Origin: Paragordius varius
Taxonomy: Eukaryota; Nematomorpha
Reading direction: 5' to 3'
Length of the DNA: 64,000 nt
NCBI GenBank assembly: GCA_964247055.1
Contig: OZ176050.1
Span: 9,734,001-9,798,000, forward strand
Notes under the pieces: generated by a model
What the model was told of the DNA's origin: nothing
The model's input: only the letters and a program-made list of their open reading frames with translations
Database searches by the model: none
Shown: positions 11,900 through 26,535 of the stretch, one piece after another
How positions within the stretch are numbered: the first letter of the stretch is position 1
Layout: the number at the start of each line of letters is the position of its first letter
Translations under genes and position numbers: made by a program

Positions 11900-13968
11900 A
11901 GTTAAAGCACACAATAACTTAATTTATAGTTTTAGTATCCCTTCAAAAACATACTATTAAACCCAATTGTATCCTTCACTATTCTTAAATCTATGATAAG
12001 ATAATTTATCACCATATTCTATCAAAGTTATAGACAATATACTTTTTTTTATCTTTACTCATATATATGGCGTATGATAGGTAAGATAAGTTGAAATATC
12101 ACAACAAATGCTCCTTATCCATTTCAATTCGATAAAAATGGAATAATCAATCTAAAAATATTTTTATTCCAAAAATATGATATCTTGTATGCGTTATTTA
12201 TTAGGATATTTTAGAATGTCCAAGGGCTCATAAGGTTTTTAAGAATATTGATGTAAACTTTACTACAATATTTTTAAATATTTTAATATTTGCATGCGCA
12301 AAAATGTTATGGATAAATATAATAAAATGAAGTAGCAAAGAATGCTGTATGATCTTTATTTCTTTTATGATTGCTGCCAAACACTATGTCATCAGTCATG
12401 TTATTTGCATTCTCAGTTGTCATATTTTTATAATTTGCTCTACTTTGATTACTACATTTCCAAATATCTAGTAAATGTAATTGCAATAATACTTCAACTC
12501 TTGTTATCAAATGTTTTTAATGAACTTCTTTCGCACATAATACAGTGCATTGAAAGTAATTATTGTTATAAAAAATCCATCAAGATTCCATGATGCTTTT
12601 TTGGTTATTAGGATAAATGGCATAATTACAAATTAGCTAAATAATTTTTTTGGTAGAAACTTATGCTTTATTCCAAAAAATTTTATTAATATATTTTTTG
12701 CCTAAATTTGAAGGCAAACATATCTATATATTAAATTTTAATTTTATATGGGCTCCGAAAGTTACACATTTTAAGACTTGGCTATGAGCTAGTTTATTAA
12801 AAAACGCAAAAGATCCGATATTGCTCGATAAGAATTTTTAATGTATGTTGGATTAAATTGAAAATAAATTGTTTTTAAAAGGAAGCATACTTTGCTTCAA
12901 TTATAAAATTTTATTGAAGCGCGTTGGTATCTTGAAGCATGATGAAAATGGTTCAATAAACGGTTACTACATATATGCTGCTGACTACCACCTCAAAATT
13001 GTGATTAAATGATACATTTTTATCAATTTGATTTTTTAAAGAACACGTAATTTTTATTTAACATTAATTTTGAAAGCGCAAAATTTTTATTAAAAATTTG
13101 AGATAAAAATATTTATAATCTTGGAATTATGTCAAAAAGCGTTTATATAATATCTTATGTTTTTATACCGTTTCTATCTTGATTTAAAATACAATAAAAA
13201 ATTGGTCTTACAAAATTAAGCCATAATCTTAATTTAAAACAAATGTTTTTAAAAAAATTATTTTGATGCCAAAATTTATCATATATCAATAAAATTTCAT
13301 CACGTATCAGCTCTTTTGTCTTCATTCAAAAAAGCCTAATTTGGCGAGTCTTAAAATGTTATACTTTCAGAGCTCATATACAAACAATATTAGTGGTTTT
13401 TTTTTATAAAAAACCAATTTACATCATCTTATATTTTTTACCGCTCCAGACGGTCAATTTATCTAAGATAGTTGTCCGAAACTTCCAGTTGTAGAGTCCT
13501 GTTTTTATTATGACACTTTTAAATAAAATTATATATCTCTTGGTAAAGATCATAAATTAAAAATTATATGAAATATGTAAATTTAATATTTTATATTTAT
13601 TGAATTTTTATATAGGTTAAGTATTATTAAAAATTTATTTTTTAAGCAAGTTATCTTTGAAGATTTAAAATTGGTATAATTTTTATCCCCTTGAATTAAA
13701 AAACCTTCCTAAAACTGTCATCGATCGCATAATGATCGAAAACATTTACATGATAACTTTGGCCTGAAATTAAAATATACCACAGTACTCCTATTATTTA
13801 CCAACAATGAATGCGACAATGTTTACGCTATTAATAAGTTGTGTCACTTGGCGTAAACCAGCTTACTATATCTAATAATTGATATGAACAAATGTCATAT
13901 GTCTATATTTCCTTAACCAGTTGTACCTTTAAGTTCTTTTATATGTAAAAATTATTAAAGCATTTTGA
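11900..13968. other. Intergenic, upstream of the formin start
   Basis: No confident exon. A minus-strand open frame at 12510-12307 (NMTTENANNMTDD...) has coding-like composition but no recognised homology, start or splice sites. Confidence 0.45.
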
Positions 13969-16900
13969 ATGGCTGCACCACCGCCACCACCACCCTCTAT
14001 TCGGGCACCACCCCCTTTACTTGGAAAAAATGCCAAAGTTGCCACAAATCTTGGTATAACAAAATATATTCTTTCCGTAACTATTTATTTTTTTTATCAA
14101 TATATTTCATAAATATTTCAGATTATAAACAAGATATATGTATTTAATATATGGCTAACTTATATTCAGCGGGATATTATTATATATTTTTATGTCTTAA
14201 TTAATTATAACCTAAATACAAGAGATAATATACCACTTAGACCTCGGTTACCCTTGGATAAAATCACCCTTGACCGTTTCAAAATTCTATCACTTTTTAA
14301 TTATTTTAAACAAAGTTTTCTTATAAAAATATAGCTAATTTTTAATTTTTAAAAACATAATTTATTTTTAGAATACTAGGTAATGTTTAATTGTCAATTC
14401 GAATAATTTAAGGGTAAATTTAAAATGTTCATATTAAAAAGAGTGAAATGGAGGAGTAAATAATATATTAAATTTTTCAAAATTTGAAGTTAAAAAAATA
14501 AAAAGATAAATGATAGTATGTTTCAAACAGAAAGCACTTAATATCATGTAAAAATATTGAAATCAGGACTCAAAGAGCCCATGGTTAATTATTTAATAGG
14601 AAAAGGCTCGCATAAATATGCGACCAAGTCCTGGTTTATTTTATCAAAATCCCCCTAATAACCAATACGATATCGATTATAAATAGCGATTATATGGACC
14701 AAATATACAGTTTTTTCCTAAATAATTGATATAAAATTTAAATAATTGCTATTATTAAAATTTATAGTTCTTCTATATCAATGAAATGTCAGTAAAAATG
14801 GAAATGATAATCGACGTTGTGATTAAACGGTGAGATATAAAGAATGTTTTATAAATAATAGTTTTCAAACAACTTAAAATAAATTCATGCTTTTGATGAT
14901 GATAATCTTTCCTCTAAGGATCTTTGACCTGTAATTATAAATCGTCAAACCTCATATAAATGCAGTTTAAGAGTCAAAACCAGTCAAAAATGCCAGAAAA
15001 GCACACCTTTTTGTAAACAACTATATTTTACCAACTAATTTTAATTTTAATATATATTTAATATCTTCTTTGGTGGATCGTTTTTATATATTTTATTATT
15101 TTATTAACATATCATAGCGTGTTAAATTTCCAGTTAATACAACTTAAGGAAACTTAATGGTTTTCTGAATCCGAAAATAGGGGTTAAATTTTTCTAAAAG
15201 AATTAAAATGCACGTAGCGGCTGATCTGTATTTTAGCTATCAAACGATAAAATATGGATTAGAGACCATGTATTTGCAACAGTTTTAACATATATTTAAA
15301 CAATCAGCCAAGCTACAATATTTTTTAAATTTTTAAAAAGCGTTTTTGTGGTTTGATCTTGAAACATCGAAAAAGCTTTTGGTTAAAAGAACTAATAATG
15401 TTTCAATAGTTTGTGTGCAAATGGTTAAATGTTACCCTTTAAAGCCTATACAAGATTTTCGCACATGATTGTATCGGGTAAAATTAATAATCTAGTAAAC
15501 TTTGATTTACTAGTAAAATGATTATTAAACATAAAAAGTAGGATTGTTAATAAAATTTAATTTTAAGGATGTTTTATACTTAAAGGGTATAATCAATATT
15601 TAGAGTGGTTTTAGGGAAACATAGCCCAAAAGTTAAAATAGTTCGAACAAGGTTGCAGATGCAATCATTTTGGACAGATAGATTCTAAGAAGTGCGGTTT
15701 TCGAATTGTGCACTATATTAAAACACTATAAAGGACAAACCATGATTGTGCCACCTGACATTGATATATAAACACTAAATTATAGCTATTAATTAATCAT
15801 TATATGATGGATACAACGTAAATTCTTATGTGGCATGGGCAAAAATAAAATTATACGCACAAAACGTAAGATGAGGACAAATATTTTTTTCTAAAACACA
15901 ACCATACTTTTTATATCTTTATTTTTTTAAATATAACTAATTGTTTAAAACTGTAAAATTTAAATAGAGATATTTATTGGTAACAATCACATATCTATTT
16001 TTCGATTGCAATTGAATCATTTTTATAGGATAAGTTAAACTATAAAAGTATGGTTGTCTTTTAAAAAATTGTCTTTATATTTTTACGTTTTTTTTCGTAT
16101 AATTTCAATTCACACTGTAATAAACAAATTCAATAAAATCATTTATTAGCTCTAAGCGTGAAACACCACAGTTGGTGGTAGATTAACATTATAATCAATG
16201 GGCCCGAATCAGGAAATATTTAATTGTTAATTGATAATTAAATCTTTCCCCCTAGTTTAAAGTTAACATATTTTGTAATGTTTTTAATAGAAATCAAATG
16301 CCTAAAGCCGGTTGTGGTATCTCGTAAACCAATGAAAAACGTTTTTTGGACCCGGATACAATCGACCGATATGGCACACAAAGCAAACTTTGATAAAACC
16401 GTGTGGGCTAAAATTGAAAAAGAAGGAACATATCTAAGCAATAAATTGGAACCTATTCAGGAGGATTTATTAGTAGATTTGTTTGGTCAGGAGAGTGTAC
16501 TTAAAGATTCATCTTCCAACTTAACCGGCAACAAAGGACTCAGTGATAGTGGAAAGATATCTGGCTCAAACACTGCACTCACCAATACATCAAGTTGCAA
16601 CAGTAAAGAGGCCGTCATTACTGTTTTGGAATCAAAGCGCTCTTTGGACATTAACGTAACGCTAAAAAGTTTCAAACTTGAAGTGGGAGACATAAAAATA
16701 GCACTAGCAACGTTAAATTTTAAATTATTAACGGATGATTTAATTAAAAAACTGTACGTTATAAAGCCGACGGCTGAAGAAACCAAAGGTATCAAAGATG
16801 CCGTCAATGCAATGATAGAATCAAATCCCGATAAACCCTATACGATGAATGTTCCAGAAAAATTTTGTTTGGAAATGTCTACCATACCTTGCTTGGAAGA

Positions 16901-19514
16901 AAAACTATGGTGCCTACTGTTCAAAAATAATTTTCATGAAGTTGTGAGCAGTCTCAAAAATATTATCAGATTGTTTCAGTCATATGTCGAAGTATAAGTA
17001 TAATTATATTTGATATTTAATGGCTTAAGAGGTTTATAAAAGATGCCAAAACATTTTTGTTAGCATTCAAATAAAAAAGGTATTTCGACTAAACATAATC
17101 ATCAAACACTATATAAATCCAGTTTAAAAAAGAGCTGATTCTAATAATACATATATTAACGCTTTCAATACATAATAATCTAATAATTAATTTCAAATTT
17201 TTATCATAATATGTTATTTTAGTAAAAAAATCCTGAAAAAATGGCGGCAAGCTTTTAAAGAAAATTTTTTGCTATATATTTTTTAACATTTTCACAATAA
17301 TACTTAAAATGATAAAATGAAAATTCATATGCCTACATGCATAAAAATTTTTCTCAATTGAGCTAATAATATTTACCTTACTGTAAAAAAGGAATTAATT
17401 TTTGAATAAATCAGGAAAGTTAACTATCCGTAAATATATTCTTTACTTATTAGAATAAATACATATAATTTGATTTAATATAAAATATAAGTTTACTCAA
17501 ATTCAGTTATTTGATTTTCACATAAATAGATTCTACTAACAAACAAAGATATCAATATCTTTTTATCCATATTACTTAATTTGGGTAATTATATGAACGC
17601 CTCAAACAAATCTCGATCTCAAGCTGATGGATTCAATCTGGAAACATTGAATAACATAAGGGGTATTAAGTCTAACACACAAAATATGAATCTTTTGCAA
17701 TTTGCCGTCAATTTTCAAATCCAACGGTTGCTCAAACAATCCTTCTACAAAAATTTGGCAAATGGCCATCAGCTTAAAGAGATTGATGGAAATTTTGGAA
17801 ACAATGGGGACGCTGATAAATCATTAACATTTTTTGAATCAAAAACACTCCCTGTTCTTGTGTTGGACAGTTTATTGCCAGTATGTACAGAGTGTCCAAT
17901 GCCAGAACCAACAGCTTTTCGCGATTTGTGTCATGTCAATTTCGATGAAATAAATCAAAGCATTGAAGAAATCGCACAATCCTTAAAAAGTATATTAAAG
18001 AATTGAATTGCAAAAAAGATAATTTGAGAGTGTAAAGTTAGGCTAAATGAGATATTTTAAAATATTTGGGAATTATATACAAATTCTCATCAAGGGTAAG
18101 TATTTATTTGTGAACCGACAATGACTCTTTTAAAATTCGAGAAAATTATTACTCGCATAAAGTATAAATATAATAGTGTATGATGATGATCGTAATGTGC
18201 TCAGGTTGGCAATAGGCTACAGTACTATCGAAAAAACTTATATAATTCGGTATCATCCCCCCTCATATAGCCTAAAAACCTTGAATAATTTTTTAAATTT
18301 ATACAAGGCAATAATAAGATATCTAGAATAATTTTTTGTTAAATCATAATACACAATAAAAATACAAATCAATTGGAACTGTTCCCGTTCTTTTTGTGGA
18401 ATTGGAATCAGGAACATTTTTATGGAACTTGTTATGCTGGAGGCACGGCTTAAAGAGCTCCAAAATATTGATTCAACTTTTTTCTTTTGTATTAATTTTA
18501 AGAAGAATAAATTTGAGTTATAAAATATATTTTTAAGGTTTTCACATAAAAATAACTGATAAATTTAAGCCAATATGACTTATTGTGACATTTTGTTGAC
18601 ACATCAAAAGAAAGGCATCAGTAATAATTTAAAATGAACCGGATCAAAATCATTTGTCCCTATGAAGTAGTATCTGAACAATAAATAAATTGAATCTTAA
18701 ATCATTTTTGTTTGTCGGTTCCAATTCCATCTTATTTTGTCTTAACATATTTCGTTTGTAAAAAATTTGTTTTTAACCTTATAGAATTTGATCAAAAATA
18801 TGGTGTGATATGCGATTCGTCTTTAGAGGATGATGCAAAAAGCTATGTAATTTACTTAAAGGAGTTGCAAAATAATGGTATTATCCAATTTATCCAATTA
18901 AATCGTAGTCTGAAAAATATTTTACCATTTTAATGTTAAATTCATATCGAAAATATTCGATATTTACATTATTAATCCATTCTATTTACACTTGAAGAGA
19001 TAGTTACTATAGAGTTTTCCTACAAAAGCGCTCTTGGCATTTTTTAATTACATATTAAATTAGCTAAAAATTTAAATATGTGGAAAATTATTTAACATTA
19101 AAATATTTTTTCATAAACTGTTAGAGCTAACCACTAACGACCAACATGATTTTCTTTCATCTATGACTAATTTATCAACAAACTGGTGTTTTTTATCTTA
19201 AATAAAAAATCAGATTCAAAACAGAATTTTGGGCATTTATATTATTATTATTATCAATTTATAACAATTAACTTTTGTTACTTACAAATGTTAATAGTTA
19301 CTATTGAATTCGAATCTCTGAAAAAATCATTTGAGGAGATGAAAAACAAGTAACTTTTTACCTAAAGTGTAAAAGGTATACTCAGGTAACGCAATACTTT
19401 TGTTGGAAAACTACTAAGATGGACAAAGCGGGAGAATTTTTTAAAGTATGGCAAGATTTTTTCCAAGATTATCGTGATATGTGGAATTTGGAAATACAAA
19501 AGCTTAATAAGTAA
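13969..19514 (+). CDS. Formin (FMN/Cappuccino class), short FH1-FH2 form, six exons
   Basis: Formins nucleate and processively elongate actin filaments. Exons are 13969-14053, 16291-16991, 17530-17989, 18785-18877, 19298-19349 and 19376-19514. All phases agree and the product is 509 aa. Exon 1 is a minimal FH1 (MAAPPPPPPSIRAPPPLLGK). FH2 begins with KPMKNVFWTRIQ and includes ESKRSLDINVTLKSF, KLYVIKPTAEETKGI and FCLEMSTIPCLEEKLWCLLF. It continues with the signature GNYMNASNKSRSQADGF and PMPEPTAFRDLC. FFKVWQDFFQDYRDMW at the C-terminus is typical of the FMN class. The start is fixed by an in-frame TGA directly before the ATG, with no acceptor between. No regulatory N-terminal domain is encoded. 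The last intron is 26 nt. The first is 2.2 kb. AATAAA follows at 19543. A longer isoform from another first exon cannot be excluded. Confidence 0.92.
14230..14440. repeat. Possible diverged relative of MITE family C in formin intron 1
   Basis: AATTTAAGGGTAAATTTAAAATG near the right side and CACCCTTGACC near the left resemble the subterminal words of family C. Ends are not clear. Confidence 0.25.
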
Positions 19515-20084
19515 TATACTTTTATTAGAAATTGTGGTTTTAAATAAAATTTGATACAAACTATAGTAAAATATCCCCAACTTTTATAAATACCATACTC
19601 TTACAATCGGGCAAATCTCACGTTAAATAGCATTGACAGTGGGGCTTTTCCATTGATAACATTGTGCACCACCATATACCGCTAATTTGATAAACTATCC
19701 CTTTCAAAACTATTTATATTTGAAAAATAGCAGGAATACGTTCACTTATTATCCACCCTTTAACCATCTCCCAAAATGCTTTTGTCGTATAATGTTTGGT
19801 AAAAATCATAGTTGTATTTGATTTGCTCTTAAAATAAAATTTGAGGCAAAGAAATTGCTGTATTTGCTTAACAGGTTATTTATACTGCGAATGTCGATTT
19901 TAACCAGCTACTAGCAACCAGGTGTGAAATCTTGCTATAAACCTTTAGTTTAAGTTATATGTCTAATATAAACAAGCCCATATATGAATTGCTATTTACT
20001 GAAATTTTACCTGATCTCGTGGCATATTGCCATCCCAAAAATCGATCGATTTAAATAAAAGTTTTATTTATCTAAAAGCCTGGC

Positions 20085-20350
20085 CAGAGGTGTATCTTGC
20101 ATTTCTGGCGCCCGGTGCATGAATTCGTGATGGCGCCTTCCTCCTCTCCATGCAGCCCCATGCATTTTAAAAAATAATCAAATTCAAACCGTAGTCATGA
20201 CCATTCATAAGTGGGTGATTGTTTTATGTATTCTTTAAAATGAAAACATTTAAATACCTATTTTTTAAAATAAAATTATAATTTTGTAAAATCCGACCCC
20301 CCTTTAACTATACCGCCGGGTGCATCAGTCCCCTTACCCCTCACCATATG
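20085..20350. mobile_element. Degenerate hAT-like MITE related to the 11528 element
   Basis: The left end CAGAGGTGTATCTTGC is followed by GGCGCCCGGTGCAT. The right side holds GCCGGGTGCATCAG and then CCCCTTACCCCTCACC. The GC-rich inner blocks are inverted and resemble the GGGCGCC blocks of the 11528-11899 element. No target duplication can be found, and the right boundary is approximate. Confidence 0.5.
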
Positions 20351-21469
20351 TTAAAATTGTCAGCTGTTGGTTTTCACAGTCACGGTATAATCAAAATATA
20401 GTTAAGTTTAGAGCCAAGACCCTAACTATTTCGTAAACATTATTTTAAAAATTTAAATATTTTTTCATTCTAAAACTAGTTTTTTTCGTTACAGACAGCG
20501 TTTTTCAAAGTTTTTTTACATATCACAGGCTAAAAATATCCTTTCGTTAGCCTTTTAGGCGAATGACAAACTTTTTTTTCTGAAAACTGTAAAATGTAAA
20601 AAATACTTATATCAACCCTAACTGCTATTTTTTTAATTTTATTTATAAATGAATATGATTGTTGAAAAATATAAAGTATAACTTTGTAAAGCTTTCAATA
20701 CAATTTACCACCAAGCTGCTCGTTTCAATCGTGTTTCAAAGCTATCTGACAATCCGGAAATCTAAAAGTTAAAAATTGTAAAAATTCTAATTTTTTTTAT
20801 CTCATACAGGAGAAGAGGGTTTGGTAATGAAATAACCAAAACTTTTAAACAATACTATAATTGTTAAACTATCCCAAAATGTCATCGCTTACAAAAATTT
20901 GAAAATGTAATGAAGTCTTAAAATTATGTGATTTGTATGAAAATACTGTTTGATACAAAAGTGTTGTTTCTGAATGAAAAAAATGTATAACAAATTTATT
21001 CTTTAACTAGATCTGCGAAATCACGAAATAACGCATGCCAAAGTGATAACGCCAAAATAAAACGCTTGGTAAATATATCCTCATTTTATTTTAATTGACT
21101 CCTTTAATTAGGTAGAACTTCTGTATATAAAAACCGTTGTATTAAAATTCATTTTTTTTTCAAAAATATTTTACTTGTGCTATTTTTAAACCAAAAAATC
21201 AGACGTTAACAATTTAAAAACAAACCCATTTTTTAAATAATCAAATAGGGTATTCTTCCGATTTCATTGAACTTAACTACTGATCCTTTTTGATATCATT
21301 AGTTTTTTAAAGTGGCTCATAGATATTATAGTTTAACTATTTATTAATAATAACAATATATTTAATTTATATTTGCAAGATTAAACTTTGCACAAATCGA
21401 AAAATGGCAATCGATAAGATTTTCACATTTTAACATGTTAAAATATCCTGATTAATAATACACTTATAG

Positions 21470-21746
21470 CAAAGGTGTCCAACCCAAATAACTTCGCAGC
21501 CCGTTTTTTGACTCAAAAGCCCAGACCGGCTGCATTTTGATAATAAATGGCCATTCGTGATTATTTATTAAATTCATATATAAAACTGTAAAATGCAAAA
21601 ACAATTTTACAATTTTTTTATAGTTCTTGCCAATAGAATAGATTTACATAGTTAAAAAAAACCATTTTTTAGATAGATTTTGTGGGATATATCAGTTTTA
21701 TGGATTTTCAAATATTTCACGGGCCGAACATTAAGAAGAACTCTTG
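21470..21746. mobile_element. hAT MITE family A, copy 1, with exact target duplication
   Basis: It starts CAAAGGTGTCCAACCCAAA and carries the CTTCGCAGCCCG and GGGCCGAAC blocks. The flanks are exact 8-bp repeats, ACTTATAG (21462-21469 and 21747-21754). At 277 bp it is non-coding. Family consensus ends are CAGGGGTGTCCAAC. Confidence 0.85.
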
Positions 21747-24700
21747 ACTTATAGGGAACATGTTCCATATTATTAATTAATTATAAAATCGTTTTGGCAG
21801 CAACCACCCAAAAGATAATTAAATGTATTAATTGTTTAATCTGCTTTATATAACAATCTCAAAATCGATAAGATATCATGAAATAATTGAACCTTCTTTT
21901 AATGATTTGGTATATTAAGAGTTGCTTTTAAATTTCTAAAACTTTGTTTTTTTAAAAAATTTTATCTATAAAGCCAATTCATACATCGTCTCTTAAAATA
22001 TAAATATGGAAATTGAAAAGTTGGGAATATTGTATTTTTTTTTTAGTTTTATTGCAATTTGAAGTTGGTAAAGTGTAAATTATCAATTTTAGTTTTACTC
22101 GTAAAAGTGTGCCTTATATAAAATGTTTTTATGAGACTTTAACGATTATGAAAACACAATTTTCCTATAAAATATATATTTTAATAGAATACAGTGTTGC
22201 GGAAAAAATAGTCGGATAGCGGATGAATAGTGTGAAGCACTTTAAAAATCAAGGATCAGAAGTGATGGTAAACCAAATTTGTAATTTGATAATAATTAAT
22301 TGGATGTAATAAATGATTATTCAAATATTATATTTTTATGTTAATATATGCTAAAAATTTATAACGCTCCAGTACCAAAATTATGGTACTCTATTTTTTA
22401 ATTACATATAAAATACCTAATCCGTAAACTTTAAACCCTCAATGTGGGTGAATTTCTTTTACGTTTGAAATAATTGGGTCTGTACTAGCTTTTATATTGG
22501 TTTTTGGAGCGATACACTGACTTGTAGTCTGCTACCTGGTAATAATTTATGTATGAACTTTGTAAAATGTAAAAAATAATTTAATTTACTTTGTATTCGA
22601 TAATCCACTAATTTACAATCAAATAGATATATTATATTGTGCATTTTAAAATAAATGTTTTATTAAATTAATAGATTAGGAGCTTTACAATGAATCTTTA
22701 ACGATCATAAAATTAAAAAACTATAAATTGTAGGTTTAATAAATTTCTCTTTCTGTTTTGATATTATGTAAACTAAGAGAGCTTAGCATAAATTTTCCCT
22801 TAGAATTCCGTGTCATCTATTGTTGACCAGTTGATAGGCCTGAAATATTACTTTATCATTTATGTTGGCCCCGAGTGTTTTCTAAATTAGCGCTATAGCC
22901 TGAACAAATATAAATATGAACAAAACAAAGATAAAGTTGGACTTGCAAATTATGTAATTTATAATTATTGGTTTCTAATCCGAGATTCCCGGCGCATTGG
23001 ATATAAATGGCCTTATAATATTTTTCCAATATAATCGGTTTTTGAGGTTTTAACCTTGAACCTAAACCTTATTAGGAGCGACGAAAGTCAAAGTTCCACA
23101 AAAATATCGTAAACACGACAATGGTTGATTCGAAACTCTAATTCTTATAAGAGGTATTTTTTGGACATTTTTATAATTAAATCAACAAATATTTTTAATA
23201 AAATCGAATGTTAACTTTTTTGAATATATATATATAAAAATATCTGTATATTTTAAAAATGCAAAATAATGGCTTTGAGACAATTTCTCCAAAAAATGTC
23301 CCATTTAAATTGAATAGTTGTCCTAAATATTTGATTTACGAAAGCGCAATTATATTTCTCCTGATTTAAGCGCCATCCTGTATAAATGGTTTAGGTTAAA
23401 AAATACCCCCAAATTAAGGTTCTTGAATAGTTTTTCGCAAAACAAAGGCTTCTTTTATTATTACATAATGGCCAATTTTCAACGAATGTGCGAACAACGG
23501 AGCGCTTTTATTTAGGACTTGGCCCTATACAACGGTAAGAAAGCACTGAACAGACCATTAAATACGGGTCTCACCGTTATAACAACTTAGCTCGCAAGTT
23601 TAAGTCAAAACAAAAAGTCATGTATGAAGTTATGAGCGCCGTTTTAAAATAAAATATTCTCTATATAGGGTGGAACAATATATAATCAATAATGATTGAC
23701 TAATTGACAGCGAGTTTGAAAGGGCACAGATAATAATCATATCAATTTTACCTCAAATTACTGATGGATTTTTTTCAAATGCTAAACTGTTTAGTAAATA
23801 GGTATTCAGTTCCAAAGCGGATATTTACAGTACGATACACCTTGTACACTTATATTGAATTGAGTGTAGTGATAAAAAATAAGTCTAAACTTCAATATAT
23901 TATTTTACTATGGTTTTACAATAAAAACATTGATAAATATAATTACACTACCGATTTTCTAGTTTAACTTTTTAAAATTAATTACAAAATATATTATTTT
24001 AATATGATATATGGTTGTTGTAATTTCCGAGTTGAATTAAACTGTCCTGAACAGATTATCCTATGTAATAATGAAGAAGCGTTAGCACCACTAAATTATC
24101 TCACATTAATTGACCTCATTCATTATATCAATAGAATTATAATATATGCAAGATATTTTATCATAACATAACACTTTATTGCACACAATATGTTTTTTAA
24201 CCTAAAATGTAAAATTACCATATTTCTTATTGAATTAAAGAGTTGCTTACGCTTTCTTTAGATAATTTCAAATATATAACGAATTTTATAATATACCTAA
24301 TAAATAATAGCCAATCTATTTGACCGTACTCCTTACCACCGATTAGTCTGTTTGTTTTATCATTTCCATGCATCAAAATAGCATTTGATAGTGTCAAACT
24401 GTTATAAAATACAATCTTGAGAAATTCGATAAAAAAATTTACATAAATATAGCTTTAATTTTAGTGAGGCATCTCACTTTATCAAGTTTTTTATCATACA
24501 ATTTGATGCAATGTATGATAAAATATGTCTGTCTATGAATCATAAAATAATTTTTATCTAATAAGGAGGATGATTAATGATAAAAACAAACAAATCGTTT
24601 AAAATTTAATTCTATCTATACCATTGTTTTATTCGCTGGATAACTTGTCAAACATTTTAATCCTTATAATTTTAAAATAGGTATAAACAAAATATTTTTA

Positions 24701-25432
24701 TCCAAATCCATCCATAGATAGATGTCAATACATGTTGGGAAAAATATATTTTTTCTATTGTGAAAAATCCCCCCCCCCTCCCCCCCAAAAAAAACATCGC
24801 ATTTTAAAAATGTGGTTTAAGAGCAATCAGTGTTATTTTATTTATTAATATTCCCTTTCTTTTTAATTATTAATATAGCCATATGCTAACTAGAATGCTA
24901 AATTTGTAAATTACAAACACTTTACGAAAAAGTTGCTAGCTGGCAATTATGAAATTTGCAGGTATGCACTTTCTAAATGACCCTGATATGTAAAAAATTC
25001 AAAGATGAATAAATTTGATGAACTCTTCAAATATTGACCTGTTATTTATGTTCATCTATTAGGACACACAATAAAAAACGTGATAAATTTATCTGATCGA
25101 ATTTTTTTCACATCAGAAAAGGTGAGAAGGAAATGAATATTTCATGGCAAGTTTCATGTTAGGCACGGATAAAAGGTCCATGTTATAAGGATAAACATTT
25201 CAACTATTTTAAACTTAATTAAGTTTAGTCAGTATCACCTGTGATTGTGATCTCATTTAAATCACAAAACTATGATCAAGCGTTCTGGTTATTTTTATAT
25301 CCTAAAAATATACTTATTAAAAATCTGATTTTATCATTTGCATATTCTTAAATATGTGGAAATAAAATTCGTATATGCCCAAAAAAACAACCAACTTTAA
25401 AAGTTTAGTGGCCAAACTAACTTACTATTGAA

Positions 25433-25732
25433 AAGGGGTGGCCAACACGCGGCCCTATGAGACTTTATATGCGACCCGCACGCAAAAAATTTGGGATCCA
25501 AATTTGCAAAAATGTTTACAAAAAATTGGTAGATGTTCTTTAAACATTTTTTTTTAAATAAGTATATCCAAATAGCAAGAACAAGAAAATTTTTTACATT
25601 CCGGTTCTTTTTAAACTCTTTTGTTTAAATTTTTATATAAGATTATCAATGCCTATAGTATATTTCGAATGCTACCCGTCGTAATTTTTGAGTTATAAAT
25701 ACGGCTGGCAAAGCCATTGTTGGATACCCCTG
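25433..25732. mobile_element. hAT MITE family A, copy 2
   Basis: The left end reads AAGGGGTGGCCAACACGCGG. The right end is the inverted counterpart, GCTTTGCC-type block then GGATACCCCTG. The flanking 8-mers CTATTGAA and CTTTATAA agree at only five positions, so this is an older insertion. Confidence 0.75.
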
Positions 25733-26485
25733 CTTTATAAATAATTTCAATTTCATTTAAATATTTAGCAGTTAATTATATTGGTTTATTAATATGCACT
25801 TAACACATATGATATTATATATATTCATAAAGTTGTGTATTTAGGTATTAGTATTCTAGCGTAATATGGCCTTGGTATCTAATTGCAGAGTAATGCTAGT
25901 TGGTTATGACTTTGTTTAAAACTTTTTTTTAATCGTTACAATTGCCCAGCCTTACACTGGCTAATGGGATTATGGATTCTCAATTTATATACAATAAGTG
26001 AAATTAAACCAAGTTCTTTCTCATTTTAATGTAAGATGTTAAAATATTGAAAGTCAGTAAGGATTTACAAGGTTTAATATACTATTTGATAGTTGTAATA
26101 TTTTGACTCATTTCGATTTTAGGTCCACTTTAAATAAAGTTTGAAATAAATGAAACATAAAGATATTTATAAAATTGAATCCATTATTTTAGAAAAATAA
26201 TTGAATAATTCCTTTAATAATCCATGGAATCACAATGTTAAGACAAGTTGTCACCTACAATTCATATATTCACGAATATTTCTAAGTATTTTTACTAAAA
26301 CCCTACAAGAAGCAAAGATAGTTCAATGACCAAAATATAATTTGAGAGACGCTTATGCGTATTAACAATTAATTTAAAATTCTTTGTGCCAATTAGGGAT
26401 ATAATTGAATTACTAAATTTGAATTTAAATTCACTGTATAAACTGATTTATTCTTGTTTATATGCCCAAAATTTAAAAATTAATT

Positions 26486-26488
<3 letters not shown>

Positions 26489-26527
<39 letters not shown>

Positions 26528-26535
26528 TATATATA
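26489..26535. repeat. (AT)n microsatellite
   Basis: About 23 TA units with one phase slip at 26520. Confidence 0.95.

Noticed and set aside
12307-12593. Overlapping open frames on both strands, one with N-glycosylation-like motifs
   Set aside because: A stop lies directly upstream, there is no acceptor or start, and no known family is matched.
13965-14147. Open frame starting at 13965 (Thr/Pro-codon rich region read in another frame)
   Set aside because: The FH1 polyproline frame starting at 13969 with a phase-matched donor explains this stretch.
18360-18730. GGAACTG / GGTTCCAATTCC words resembling the GGAACCGG hAT element in a formin intron
   Set aside because: Only a few short words match, with no ends or target duplication.
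18878-18933. Extension of the formin exon to the stop at 18933
   Set aside because: Using the donor at 18878 gives the correct phase and FH2 alignment with the exon at 19298. The read-through does not.
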